DNA from: Aestuariimicrobium soli
GTDB lineage: Bacteria > Actinomycetota > Actinomycetes > Propionibacteriales > Propionibacteriaceae
Length of the DNA stretch: 64,000 nucleotides
NCBI RefSeq assembly: GCF_051192575.1
Contig: NZ_JBPJSQ010000011.1
Location: 186,001 to 250,000 of the forward strand
Reading direction: 5' to 3'
The notes under the pieces are model-generated. The model was not told where the DNA came from and searched no databases. It was given only the letters and a program-made list of their open reading frames with translations. Within the stretch, counting starts at the first letter, position 1. Every line of letters starts with the position of its first letter. Positions 51,048 through 59,457 of the stretch are shown here, piece after piece. The position numbers and the translations under genes are program-made.

Positions 51048-51953
51048 ATGTCTGATGCGTGGCCCGATCTCGCGGCTCTCGACCTGTTGGTGGCCGTGGC
51101 CGAGCACGGCTCGGTGGGGGCGGCGGCGCGCTCGCGGGGTATGGAGCAGCCCAATGCCACGCGCTCGCTGGCGCGGCTGGAGCGGCGGCTGGGCGCCGTG
51201 CTGCTCGAGCGGAGCCCGCGCGGATCGACGCTGACCGCCGCCGGGCTCATGGTGGTCGAGCATGCCCGGGCAGCGCTGGCGGCCGCGCGTGACCTGATGG
51301 ACGCCACCGCCGCGCTGGGCCGGCCCGACGGGGCGCCGGTCGGTGAACGGCTGGTGGTCGGGGCCAGCCAGACCATCGCCGAGCACCTGCTGCCCGCGTG
51401 GTTGGCGACCTTGCGCCGACGACACCCCGAGATCGCCGTCGACGTGCACGTGCACAACTCCCACGACGTGCTGGACGACCTGCGGTCGGGCCGGGTGGGG
51501 CTGGGGTTCATCGAGGACCCGACGCTCGGCCCCGGCAGCCTGCGCGGGGTGCACACCCTGCCGGTCGCCAGCGACGAGATGGTGCTGGTGGTCGCACCCC
51601 ACCATGTGTGGGCGCGGCGCCGGCGCCCGGTCACGCTGGCCGAGTTGGCCGAGACGCCCATGATCCTGCGCGAGTCGGGTTCGGGGACGCGGGTGGCCTT
51701 GGACGAGGCTCTCGGCGTCGCGGCCACCTCCTACCTGACGGTGGCGAGCAATGCCGCGGTGCGGGTGGCGGTGGCCTCGGGGGCGGCGCCGTCGGTGCTG
51801 AGCCGGCTGGCGGTGGCGGACGCCGTCGGGGCGGGCAGCCTGGTCGCGGTGCCGCTGGCCACCAGGATCACGCGGCCGCTGCATGCGGTGTGGGTGGGGA
51901 GGAAGAGGTTGACGGGGGCGGCGGCGCAGGTGGTGGCGTTGGCGCGGGGGTGA
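51048..51953 (+). CDS. LysR-family transcriptional regulator
   Basis: 301 aa. HTH 'VAVAEHGSVGAAARSRGMEQ' (~13-32), 'RSLARLERRLGAVLLER' (~37-53), then a two-lobed effector domain ('LVVGASQTIAEHLLPAWLAT', ~103-122). Divergent from the TDT transporter, a frequent LysR-TDT pairing in actinobacteria, and probably its activator. The codon choice near the 3' end (GGGG-rich, 'gggggcggcggcgc') is stretched but no frameshift is seen. Confidence 0.88.
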   Translation: MSDAWPDLAALDLLVAVAEHGSVGAAARSRGMEQPNATRSLARLERRLGAVLLERSPRGSTLTAAGLMVVEHARAALAAARDLMDATAALGRPDGAPVGERLVVGASQTIAEHLLPAWLATLRRRHPEIAVDVHVHNSHDVLDDLRSGRVGLGFIEDPTLGPGSLRGVHTLPVASDEMVLVVAPHHVWARRRRPVTLAELAETPMILRESGSGTRVALDEALGVAATSYLTVASNAAVRVAVASGAAPSVLSRLAVADAVGAGSLVAVPLATRITRPLHAVWVGRKRLTGAAAQVVALARG

Positions 51954-51960
51954 TCAGGCG

Positions 51961-51988
51961 GTGTTGATCAGATGGTGTTGATCAGATG
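51961..51988 (+). repeat. Tandem duplication of a 14-bp unit
   Basis: GTGTTGATCAGATG occurs twice back to back just after the lysR stop and over the end of the nucleotidyltransferase remnant, with a third related TGATCAGGCG copy before it. Confidence 0.9.
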
Positions 51989-52146
51989 GGGATCGCCTCG
52001 GCGAGAATGCGCTCCCTGAACTCGCCTCGCAGCGTGTCGGCGACCACGACGTCGACCTTGATCCCGAGCAGCTCGGTGAGCGCGAGCCTCAGCCCCTCCT
52101 CGTCGAGCATCTCGGTGGAACTCAACCAATCGGGAGGTGCCCCCAT
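51982..52146 (-). pseudogene. Remnant of a MNT-type nucleotidyltransferase (antitoxin) gene
   Basis: A 54-codon frame whose last ~40 residues ('LTELLGIKVDVVVADTLRGE', then 'FRERILAEAIPI') match the C-terminus of minimal nucleotidyltransferases (typically LLGRKVDLVTPDALKPRLRERILREAV). The catalytic GSxxxGxxxxxSDxD part is missing. An ATG at 52165 overlapping the HNH stop opens a different frame, which suggests a decayed, frameshifted gene that was once downstream of the HNH gene. No HEPN toxin is adjacent. Confidence 0.6.
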
Positions 52147-52161
52147 CGTCGGAAGAGTCGC

Positions 52162-53643
52162 TCATGAGATGGCGGGAATTTCGAGGAAGTCCTCGTGGTC
52201 GAGCACCATCGTGCACGACTGGGTCACCAGGTAGCGGTTCTTCAGTGGTGAGGTCCACAGGAAGACCCCGGGTGTGGGGTGTTCCAGCAGCCAACCGCCG
52301 TGAGTTTTCGCCCGGTGAGCCGTGCGATCGAGTGGGCCGAGGTTGTCGGTGCTGGTCTGGCCCGGTGGCCCGTTTCTGGAGTAGGCCCGGGTGTGGTCGA
52401 GATCGCACGTGCGGCTGCTCTTCTTCGAGAAGGGGAACACGCTGACCGGGTTCCGCAGGAGAACGGCTTCCCTCAGATGGTCGGGCACCTCGTAGTGGTC
52501 CGAGGGGCGCAGCGCGTCGACGGTGAGCACCGGACGCAGCGTGACCCGGTGGTGCCCGAGCAGTTCGGAGAGCCACGAGACGAGCATCGGGCCGAGCTCT
52601 TCGGCCCGGGCAAGTCCGGTGGGATCGGTGTCGCAGCGCTGCAGGGTCTGGTCCGACAGGTGCACCCGCACCTCGGCGCGGGGAAGCAGCTTCTCGGGAT
52701 CGACGGTGATCGAGCCGCAGGTGTGCCCACGCTGACCGAAGGCCGGGCAATCCAGGTCGAGGTGCCCGTCCTCGACCAGTGCAGGGACTTCATCGAGCAA
52801 CGATGCCTGGATCAGCTGCAGCGCCCGGGCGGGGCTGGAGAGCACCCCCAGCGCCTTGGCCCGCCGCACGTCGAGGCTGTCGGTGTCGCCGGCGGCCTTG
52901 AAGATGTCGGCCAGCCGGGCCACTTGCGCATCGAGCGCAATGGCGTCGGCGGAGTCGAGAGTGGCCGACACGTTGGTGGTGTGACCGTCCTCGGAGGGGA
53001 CGACGTCGACGCGACGCCGGGAGCGTGCTCGTGTGCGGTCGTCGGTGGCCTCGTCGGCCCTCAGCTGTCGAACGAGTGCCCGCGCGTGCGTCTCGAGGCG
53101 GGTCGGGGTCATGCCCGCGGCGCGGGGGGCGAGACGAGCATCGAACTCGGCCGCCTGCTCGGCATCGAGACTCTTGGAGATCTCGGCCAACTGCCGGGCC
53201 TGCCAGACCTCGAGCCGGTCGGCCTTCAGCACCTGCCAGATGCCCTCGAGGCGGAACTTCACGGCCAGGGCGTCGCGCATCAGGGCCCACGCGGCCGTGT
53301 CGCTGATCCGCAGGCGAGGGCCGAGCTCCAACGAGGCGAACTCGGGAACGAGGGGAGTGCCTTCGCCGGCGATGCGGGAGATGCGCTCGCCGTGCATCAC
53401 CGGAGCGGAGGGCACGCCCGAGGCGTCACGAGCGCCCTCGCGCATCATCGCTTCGCGGCCCGACAACTCCGCGTATTCGGCGGCCAGCTGGAATTCCGCC
53501 AGCGCAGCCCGGCGCTTCAATGCGCGCATCTGCGCCATGCCATCCAAGGCATCGGCCGCAGTGTCAGCCCACACCGCATCAGTGCGCCGGAGATCCGGCA
53601 CCTGCTGCACCCAGTCGAGCTGGGTTTCGTGTGACTGATTCAT
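52162..53643 (-). CDS. DUF222 / HNH endonuclease-domain protein (13E12-type)
   Basis: 493 aa. N-terminal helical DUF222 region (~20-330) and C-terminal HNH: 'CDLDHTRAYSRNG' (~422-434) with 'NLGPLDRTAHRAKTHGGW' (~443-460). Canonical members read 'NLxPLCRxHHRxKTHGxW'; here Cys and one His are replaced (LDRTAHR), so metal binding may be altered. Such genes are multicopy in actinobacteria and associated with mobile introns or repeats. A TACGAT -10 box lies 6 nt before the ATG. Confidence 0.82.
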   Translation of the reverse strand: MNQSHETQLDWVQQVPDLRRTDAVWADTAADALDGMAQMRALKRRAALAEFQLAAEYAELSGREAMMREGARDASGVPSAPVMHGERISRIAGEGTPLVPEFASLELGPRLRISDTAAWALMRDALAVKFRLEGIWQVLKADRLEVWQARQLAEISKSLDAEQAAEFDARLAPRAAGMTPTRLETHARALVRQLRADEATDDRTRARSRRRVDVVPSEDGHTTNVSATLDSADAIALDAQVARLADIFKAAGDTDSLDVRRAKALGVLSSPARALQLIQASLLDEVPALVEDGHLDLDCPAFGQRGHTCGSITVDPEKLLPRAEVRVHLSDQTLQRCDTDPTGLARAEELGPMLVSWLSELLGHHRVTLRPVLTVDALRPSDHYEVPDHLREAVLLRNPVSVFPFSKKSSRTCDLDHTRAYSRNGPPGQTSTDNLGPLDRTAHRAKTHGGWLLEHPTPGVFLWTSPLKNRYLVTQSCTMVLDHEDFLEIPAIS

Positions 53644-53644
53644 G

Positions 53645-53699
53645 GAACAATCGTACGACTCGCATCCGACATTTTCGAGAGACAGCGGCGAGATTGTTC
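53645..53699. promoter_or_regulatory. Inverted repeat over the HNH gene promoter
   Basis: GAACAATC (53645-53652) and GATTGTTC (53692-53699) form a perfect 8-bp dyad 39 bp apart. The left arm overlaps the -10 box TACGAT (53650-53655, minus strand). The region is more A+T-rich than its surroundings. Confidence 0.45.
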
Positions 53700-53707
53700 G
53701 ATAATTC

Positions 53708-54628
53708 CTACTCGAAGAAGTCTTCGTCGATCTCCACGATCTGCACGGTGCGCTTCACCTGCACCCCGACGCCGTAACGGATCATCAGGGACGTCATTCG
53801 TTCGCCGTCGATGAGCACAATGCGCGTCGGAATGGTGGCGGCGTACTGCCTGGCACCTTGGCTGAAACGTCCCGTGGTGATGAACACGCCCTGATTGGCC
53901 TGGCTGCCGGCCATGGCGCCCACGAAGGCCTGGATCTCCGGGCGGCCGATGGGGTTGGTGGGCGAATGTCGCTTGGCCTGCACGTGGATGCGGCTGAGGC
54001 CCAGGGCGTCCTGGTCGATCACCCCGTCGATGCCACCGTCGTTGGAGAGCTGGGTGCGGGTCGCGGTGCCCTCGGCGCCGCCGTAGCCCATGCCCATCAG
54101 CAGGTCGAGCACGGCCTGTTCGAAGAATGCGGGCTCCTGGTCGAGGATGCGGGCGAGCAGTTCGTCGGCGACGTCGGCGTGGATGCGAGCGATGCCGGCC
54201 GCGATCTGCTCCTCGGGGTCCAGGGTCACGTCAGCCAGCGGCGCCTCGTCGCTCACCGTGGCCTCTCGACTGATCGGAAAGACCTTCCACGTGTGCGGTG
54301 CGTTCGGATCGCCCGACAGGGCCCGCAGGTGCTTCTCGGTGATGCCCTCGGGGTGCTCGGCCAGCAGGCGTCGGCCCACGTCGGTGATGCGGTGGTGGCC
54401 ACGGGCGGGACGTTCCGTGGCGCCGGACCGGGAGAGGTACGAGAGTGCCCAGTTGCCGCGGTTGCGGTACTGCTCCTGCCCCGACGGGATGAGGATGTGC
54501 CGCTGTTCATCGGTGAGGGCGAGCAGGTCGGCGGCGGCCTCGACGATCTCGCGGGAGCGGCGGACCTCGCCGTCGCTGAGGACGCTGAGGGTTGGAGCCA
54601 TGTACTGCTCCCACGTGGGTGCCGACAT
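53708..54628 (-). CDS. mrr: Mrr-type restriction endonuclease
   Basis: 306 aa. N-terminal winged-helix Mrr_N (~5-95: 'MAPTLSVLSDGEVRRSREIV' from the start region) and C-terminal Mrr catalytic domain with 'FFEQAVLDLLMGMGYGG' (~155-171), 'SNDGGIDGVID' (~181-191) and 'IHVQAKRHSPTNPIGRPEIQ' (~199-218): the D...QxK core of type IV nucleases that cut methylated DNA. Good GAGGAG ribosome site. No methylase neighbours. Confidence 0.9.
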   Translation of the reverse strand: MSAPTWEQYMAPTLSVLSDGEVRRSREIVEAAADLLALTDEQRHILIPSGQEQYRNRGNWALSYLSRSGATERPARGHHRITDVGRRLLAEHPEGITEKHLRALSGDPNAPHTWKVFPISREATVSDEAPLADVTLDPEEQIAAGIARIHADVADELLARILDQEPAFFEQAVLDLLMGMGYGGAEGTATRTQLSNDGGIDGVIDQDALGLSRIHVQAKRHSPTNPIGRPEIQAFVGAMAGSQANQGVFITTGRFSQGARQYAATIPTRIVLIDGERMTSLMIRYGVGVQVKRTVQIVEIDEDFFE

Positions 54629-54737
54629 CAGGGTTCTCCTCGGTGGTCGCCAGTGATCACGAGCCCGACTCTAGTGATCCCCACGGACACGTCCCGCCCC
54701 ACCCCAAACTGTCCGACCCTGCTGGCACACTCAACCC

Positions 54738-56843
54738 GTGAGCACCGACACCCCCGACCTCGACCCGGCCACCACCGACGTCCGCCACCGCTGGACCGAC
54801 CTTGCCGACCGCATCACCGAGGCCCAGGAGGCCTACTACGGGCGCGACGCCCCCACGGTCTCCGACGCCGAGTACGACGGCTGGATGCGCGAGTTGCAGG
54901 CCCTCGAAGACGCTCACCCCGATCTGCGCACCCCCGAGTCACCCACCCAGCGGGTGGGCACCAACCGGTTCACCGAGTTCAACCCCGTTGAGCACCGCCA
55001 GCGCATGGAGTCGCTCGACAACGTCTTCTCGGCCGATGAGCTCGCCGAATGGCTCGAGCGCGCCCACCGCCAGTTGGGTGCCGAGAAGATCCGCTTCCTG
55101 TGCGAGCCCAAGATCGACGGGCTCGCCATCAACCTCACCTACGAGCAGGGGCGCCTGGTCACCGCAGCCACCCGGGGCGACGGCCGCGTCGGTGAAGACG
55201 TCACCCTCAACGTGCGCACCATCGCCGGCGTGCCCCAACGGCTGGTGGGCGACGACCTGCCCGAGCTGGTCGAGGTGCGTGGCGAGATCTTCTTCCCGAT
55301 CGAGGCCTTCGCCGACCTCAACGCCTCCCTCGTCGAGCAGGGCAAGAACCCCTTCGCCAACCCGCGCAACGCGGCCGCCGGTTCGCTGCGCCAGAAGGAC
55401 CCGAGCGTGACCGCCACTCGTCCGCTGCGCCTGTTGGTGCACGGCATCGGCGCCCGGCAGGGCTTCGACGTCGCCAGCCAGTCCGAGGCCTACGCCAAGC
55501 TCCAGTCCTGGGGGCTGCCGACCGCTGCCGCCGCGCGCGTGGTCACCACCCCCGACGAGGTGCAGGCGTTCGTCCGCGACCTCGGTGAGCACCGCCACGA
55601 CGGCGAGCACGAGATCGACGGGGCCGTCGTCAAGGTCGACGACATCGCCAGCCAGCGCGCCCTCGGCTCCACCTCGCGCGCCCCCCGCTGGGCGATCGCC
55701 TTCAAGTACCCGCCCGAGGAGGTCAACACCAAGCTCCTCGACATCCAGGTCAACGTCGGACGAACCGGCCGCGTCACCCCCTTCGGCGTGATGGAGCCGG
55801 TGCTGGTGGCGGGTTCGACCGTCTCGATGGCCACCCTGCACAACGCCCACGAGGTGGTGCGCAAGGGTGTGCTGATCGGCGACACCGTCGTGCTGCGCAA
55901 GGCCGGCGACGTCATCCCCGAGATCCTCGGCCCGGTGGTCGACCTGCGCGACGGCACCGAGCGCGCCTTCGTCATGCCCACCCACTGCCCGGCCTGCGGC
56001 ACCGAACTGCGCCCCGAGAAGGAGGGCGACAAGGACATTCGCTGCCCCAACTCCGAGTCGTGCCCCTCGCAGCTGCGCGAGCGCCTGTTCGGGCTGGCCA
56101 CCCGCGGCGCCCTCGACATCGAGGCCCTCGGCTGGGAGGCCGCCCACGCACTGCTCTCGTCGGGGGTCATCACCAGCGAGGCCGGTCTGTTCGACCTGAC
56201 CGCGGACGACCTGCGGCGCGTCGACCTGTTCACCCGCGCGGCCAAAAAGTCCGAGGCCGACGTTGCCGACGAACGCGGCCGGGTGCTCTCGGCCAGCGGG
56301 CTGAAGCTGCTCGACAACCTCGAGAAGGCCAAGAGCCAGCCCCTGTGGCGGGTGCTGGTCGCACTGTCGATCCGCCACGTCGGCCCGACGGCCGCCCGGT
56401 CGCTGGCCACCTCGTTCGAGTCGATCGACGCCATCCGGGCCGCCACCCCCGAGCAACTGGCCGCCGCCGACGGGGTGGGTCAGGTGATCGCCGAAGCCAT
56501 CACCGAGTGGTTCGCCGTCGACTGGCACGTCGCCCTGGTCGACCGCTGGGCCGCTGCGGGGGTGCGCATGGCCGACGAGCGCGACGAGTCCACCGTCCGC
56601 ACCCTCGAGGGCCTGACCGTGGTCGTCACCGGTTCGCTGCAGAACTTCAGCCGCGACGAGGCCAAGGAGGCGATCATCACCCGCGGCGGCAAGGCCTCGG
56701 GATCGGTCAGCAAGAACACCGACTACGTCGTGATCGGGGAGAACGCCGGGTCCAAGGCCGCCAAGGCCGAGGAACTGGGTCGCCCGATTCTTGACGAGGC
56801 CGGGTTCGTCCAACTGCTCGAGGGCGGCCCATCGGCACTCTGA
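54738..56843 (+). CDS. ligA: NAD-dependent DNA ligase
   Basis: 701 aa. Adenylation Lys125 in 'CEPKIDGLA' (KxDG), OB-fold, four-Cys zinc finger ('CPACGTELRPEKEGDKDIRC', ~416-435, plus 'CPSQ'), HhH region (~450-600) and C-terminal BRCT (~620-700, 'GLTVVVTGSLQNFSRDEAKE'). Full length. GTG start at 54738 with CACACT 6 nt upstream. Confidence 0.97.
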   Translation: MSTDTPDLDPATTDVRHRWTDLADRITEAQEAYYGRDAPTVSDAEYDGWMRELQALEDAHPDLRTPESPTQRVGTNRFTEFNPVEHRQRMESLDNVFSADELAEWLERAHRQLGAEKIRFLCEPKIDGLAINLTYEQGRLVTAATRGDGRVGEDVTLNVRTIAGVPQRLVGDDLPELVEVRGEIFFPIEAFADLNASLVEQGKNPFANPRNAAAGSLRQKDPSVTATRPLRLLVHGIGARQGFDVASQSEAYAKLQSWGLPTAAAARVVTTPDEVQAFVRDLGEHRHDGEHEIDGAVVKVDDIASQRALGSTSRAPRWAIAFKYPPEEVNTKLLDIQVNVGRTGRVTPFGVMEPVLVAGSTVSMATLHNAHEVVRKGVLIGDTVVLRKAGDVIPEILGPVVDLRDGTERAFVMPTHCPACGTELRPEKEGDKDIRCPNSESCPSQLRERLFGLATRGALDIEALGWEAAHALLSSGVITSEAGLFDLTADDLRRVDLFTRAAKKSEADVADERGRVLSASGLKLLDNLEKAKSQPLWRVLVALSIRHVGPTAARSLATSFESIDAIRAATPEQLAAADGVGQVIAEAITEWFAVDWHVALVDRWAAAGVRMADERDESTVRTLEGLTVVVTGSLQNFSRDEAKEAIITRGGKASGSVSKNTDYVVIGENAGSKAAKAEELGRPILDEAGFVQLLEGGPSAL

Positions 56844-56846
56844 ACC

Positions 56847-58124
56847 TCAGAAGTGGGAGTTGTTGAACACCTCGTCGTCGACCTCGAACAGCCGGTCGAG
56901 GGCGGCGATCGCGTCCCGATTGCCGCCGATCCGTCCGGCTGCTGCCAGCGACCGCGGACGCACGGCGCCGAAGTAGAGGCTGCCGAGTTCCGGCACTCCC
57001 AGCTGCACGTCGGCCTCGTCCTTCGTCTTCTCGACCGACGCCCGGCCGCCCTCGACGGTGACCCGGAAGCGTCCGGCCGCGAACCCGAGGTCGTCGGCGA
57101 TCTCGAGCACGGCAGTGCCGTCGGCCTGCCACCCGCGCACCGACAGCGCCTTCACCGGGTCGAGCACGCGCAGCCACGTGCAGTCACGCAGCCCCTTGAC
57201 CTCGAGCCGACGCGAGTCGACCAGCGCCCACCGCAGGGGTGAATTCTGGTTCGACAGCCGCCAGGTCACCCTCTTCACCAGGTCCTGGTGGCCCAGGTGG
57301 TCCCACAGCGCCAGTTCGGCCCCGGGGGTCAGCGCCACCAGGTCGTGGATGCGCAGGTCGTGATCAGTCCAGTCGCCGTACTCGAAGGTGGCCATGCCGT
57401 CGAGAGTGCCCTCGTCCGACCAGTGACCCACGGTGCGCAGCTTGCGGTTCTTGCCGCCCTCTTCGTGGTCCCAGTCGCCGGCCAGCCGGTCGCGGTACTG
57501 GGTCGCCCGGTCGTGCGCGCCGCGGGTGGTCTCCAGCGTCTGGCGGAAGAGCCGGTCGCGCTGGTCCTTGACGACCTCGGACGACGCATCGAGGAACTCG
57601 CAGTGGCCGCCGGGGCGGTGCCGCAGGGCGAAGTCGTGGCTGACGTCGAGCTCGACATGCTGGTGCAGGGACGACACCCCGAACCCGAAGCGGCCGTAGA
57701 TGACGGCCTCGGTGACGGTCAGCGACGCGAACGCGAGCCCCCGCTCGTGGGCCTCGGACAGGTCGGCGGTCATCATCGTGCGCAGAATGCCCTGCCGGCG
57801 GTGACTGGCGCGCACCGTGACATCGCTGATCAGGTTGCCGGTCTCGAGGTGCCCGACCCCGTTCCCATCTGGGCCGGTGTTGATGAGCGCGTCGTAGCTC
57901 ATGAACGTGCCGACCGGGCCGGCAAACGCCCCCGCCGGCACGGACGCGCGATACATGCCGCGGGCGCGCATGCCGTCAGCGTGCATCTCGGCATTCCAGC
58001 GGGCCAACTGCTCGTCGGTCAGTGCCTTGTCGTGGAAACCCAACGACACCGCCTGCAGCCATTCGGTGCGTTCGGGGGTGAGTTCGGCCGACGAGGGCAG
58101 CGTGCGCAGTTCGAGATCGCTCAT
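56847..58124 (-). CDS. eis: Eis-like GNAT acetyltransferase
   Basis: 425 aa with two GNAT lobes and a C-terminal SCP-like domain. Acetyl-CoA site 'VTVRASHRRQGILRTMM' (~108-124), the Tyr of 'VTEAVIYGRFGFGVSSLHQH' (~143-162), and a terminal Phe ('FNNSHF') whose carboxylate is the catalytic base in M. tuberculosis Eis. Family members multi-acetylate aminoglycosides or lysines; the native role is unclear. Starts at ATG 58124, 7 nt after TAGCGT. Confidence 0.88.
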   Translation of the reverse strand: MSDLELRTLPSSAELTPERTEWLQAVSLGFHDKALTDEQLARWNAEMHADGMRARGMYRASVPAGAFAGPVGTFMSYDALINTGPDGNGVGHLETGNLISDVTVRASHRRQGILRTMMTADLSEAHERGLAFASLTVTEAVIYGRFGFGVSSLHQHVELDVSHDFALRHRPGGHCEFLDASSEVVKDQRDRLFRQTLETTRGAHDRATQYRDRLAGDWDHEEGGKNRKLRTVGHWSDEGTLDGMATFEYGDWTDHDLRIHDLVALTPGAELALWDHLGHQDLVKRVTWRLSNQNSPLRWALVDSRRLEVKGLRDCTWLRVLDPVKALSVRGWQADGTAVLEIADDLGFAAGRFRVTVEGGRASVEKTKDEADVQLGVPELGSLYFGAVRPRSLAAAGRIGGNRDAIAALDRLFEVDDEVFNNSHF

Positions 58125-58131
58125 GCCTGCG

Positions 58132-58137
58132 ACGCTA
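58132..58137 (-). promoter_or_regulatory. -10 box of the eis-like gene
   Basis: TAGCGT on the minus strand, 7 nt before the ATG. Confidence 0.5.
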
Positions 58138-58177
58138 CACAACCGACGAACGCACCGGCGACCCGATTCCGGTCTGC

Positions 58178-58183
58178 AAAGAT
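58178..58183 (+). promoter_or_regulatory. Putative -10 box of the rpiB operon
   Basis: AAAGAT, 6 nt before the rpiB ATG at 58190. Confidence 0.35.
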
Positions 58184-58189
58184 GACCCC

Positions 58190-58651
58190 ATGCGCGTTCA
58201 CCTGGCCACCGACCATGCCGCCTTCGAGACCAAGCAGTTCCTCGCCGAGAAGCTGGCCGACGCCGGTTTCGAGGTCGTCGACCACGGGGCCCAGACCTAC
58301 GACGCCGCCGACGACTACCCGCCGTTCATCATCGCCGCCGCCGAGGCCGTCGCCGCCAACCCCGGCGACCTGGGCATCGTGCTGGGCGGCTCCGGCAACG
58401 GCGAACTGATCGCCGCCAACAAGGTGTCCGGCGTGCGGTGCGCGTTCGCCAACTCGGTCGAACTCGCCACCCTCACCCGCCAGCACAACGACGCCAACTG
58501 CCTGGCCCTGGGCGGACGCTTCACCCCCGACGACCTGGCGCTCGAGATCGCCACCGCGTTCCTGACCACCGAGTTCAGCTTCGAACCCCGCCACCAGCGC
58601 CGCATCGACATGCTCACCAACTACGAGGTGAACGGCTCGATCGAGGGCTGA
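58190..58651 (+). CDS. rpiB: Ribose-5-phosphate isomerase B
   Basis: 153 aa. RpiB/LacAB fold: 'VHLATDHAAFETKQFL' (~3-18), 'YDAADDYPPFIIAAAEAV' (~42-59), 'LGIVLGGSGNGELIAANKV' (~65-83) and 'CLALGGRFTPDDLA' (~104-117). The GGSGNGE form, with Ser rather than the Cys of E. coli RpiB, matches the mycobacterial subtype. First gene of an operon; stop overlaps nei start (TGATG). Confidence 0.93.
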   Translation: MRVHLATDHAAFETKQFLAEKLADAGFEVVDHGAQTYDAADDYPPFIIAAAEAVAANPGDLGIVLGGSGNGELIAANKVSGVRCAFANSVELATLTRQHNDANCLALGGRFTPDDLALEIATAFLTTEFSFEPRHQRRIDMLTNYEVNGSIEG

Positions 58652-59457
58652 TGCCCGAGGGTCACGTCATTCGGCGCCTCGCCGACACGCTCACCGACAC
58701 CTTCGGTGGGTCCACCGTGCGCGTGAGTTCCCCGCAGGGACGATTCGCTGAGGAGGCCGCCCGCCTCGACCAGCACGAGCTGGTGGTGGCCGACTCGTTC
58801 GGCAAGCACCTGTTCATCACCTTCGATGCGCCCGCCCCGGCCATCGTGCAGATTCACCTGGGTCTGATCGGCAAGCTGCTGTTCGGCCCCGACCGGGCCC
58901 CGTGGGGGCAGGTGCGGTTGCGCATCACCGACGGCGTCACCGCCGCCGACCTGCGCGGGCCGCAGACCTGCCGACTGGTCACGGTCGAGCAGCAGGCCGC
59001 CGAGGTCGCCAGACTCGGCCCCGACCCGCTGCGCGCCGACGCCGACCCCTCCCGCGGATGGCAGGTGGTGCACCGCTCGTCCAAGCCGATCGCAGCCCTG
59101 CTGATGGACCAACAGGTGGCCGCAGGCGTCGGCAACATCTACCGGGCCGAGGTGCTGTACCGCCACCGCGTCGACCCGTTCACCCCCGGCGCCCGGATCG
59201 CTCCCGACCTGTGGGCGGCCATCTGGGCCGACCTGGTGGTGCTGATGGCCGACGGGGTGGCCTCGGGACGCATCGACACCGTCACCGACGACCACACCCC
59301 CGAAGCCATGGACCGCCCGCCCCGCGTCGACCGTCACGGCGGCGAGGTCTACGTCTACCGTCGCGCCGGCCAGCCCTGCCACGTCTGCGGCACCGAGGTG
59401 CGCACCCAGGTGCTCGCCGGACGAAACCTCTACTGGTGCCCCACGTGCCAGGGGTGA
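58651..59457 (+). CDS. nei: Fpg/Nei-family DNA glycosylase (Nei2-like)
   Basis: 268 aa. Catalytic N-terminus after Met removal: P-E-G-H. Helix-two-turns-helix 'QQVAAGVGNIYRAEVLYRHR' (~152-171) and C-terminal zinc finger 'CHVCG...WCPTC'. PEGH is typical of Nei rather than Fpg (PELPE). Removes oxidised pyrimidines and nicks the abasic site. Coupled on both sides by overlaps. Confidence 0.92.
   Translation: MPEGHVIRRLADTLTDTFGGSTVRVSSPQGRFAEEAARLDQHELVVADSFGKHLFITFDAPAPAIVQIHLGLIGKLLFGPDRAPWGQVRLRITDGVTAADLRGPQTCRLVTVEQQAAEVARLGPDPLRADADPSRGWQVVHRSSKPIAALLMDQQVAAGVGNIYRAEVLYRHRVDPFTPGARIAPDLWAAIWADLVVLMADGVASGRIDTVTDDHTPEAMDRPPRVDRHGGEVYVYRRAGQPCHVCGTEVRTQVLAGRNLYWCPTCQG

Noticed and set aside
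51982..52146. A HEPN/MNT toxin-antitoxin pair
   Set aside because: The MNT catalytic motif is absent and no HEPN-type gene (RxxxxH) is adjacent.
51968..52165. 65-codon frame starting ATGA-coupled to the HNH stop
   Set aside because: Its product is Arg-rich low complexity, while the neighbouring frame keeps a recognisable nucleotidyltransferase C-terminus; taken as frameshifted remains.
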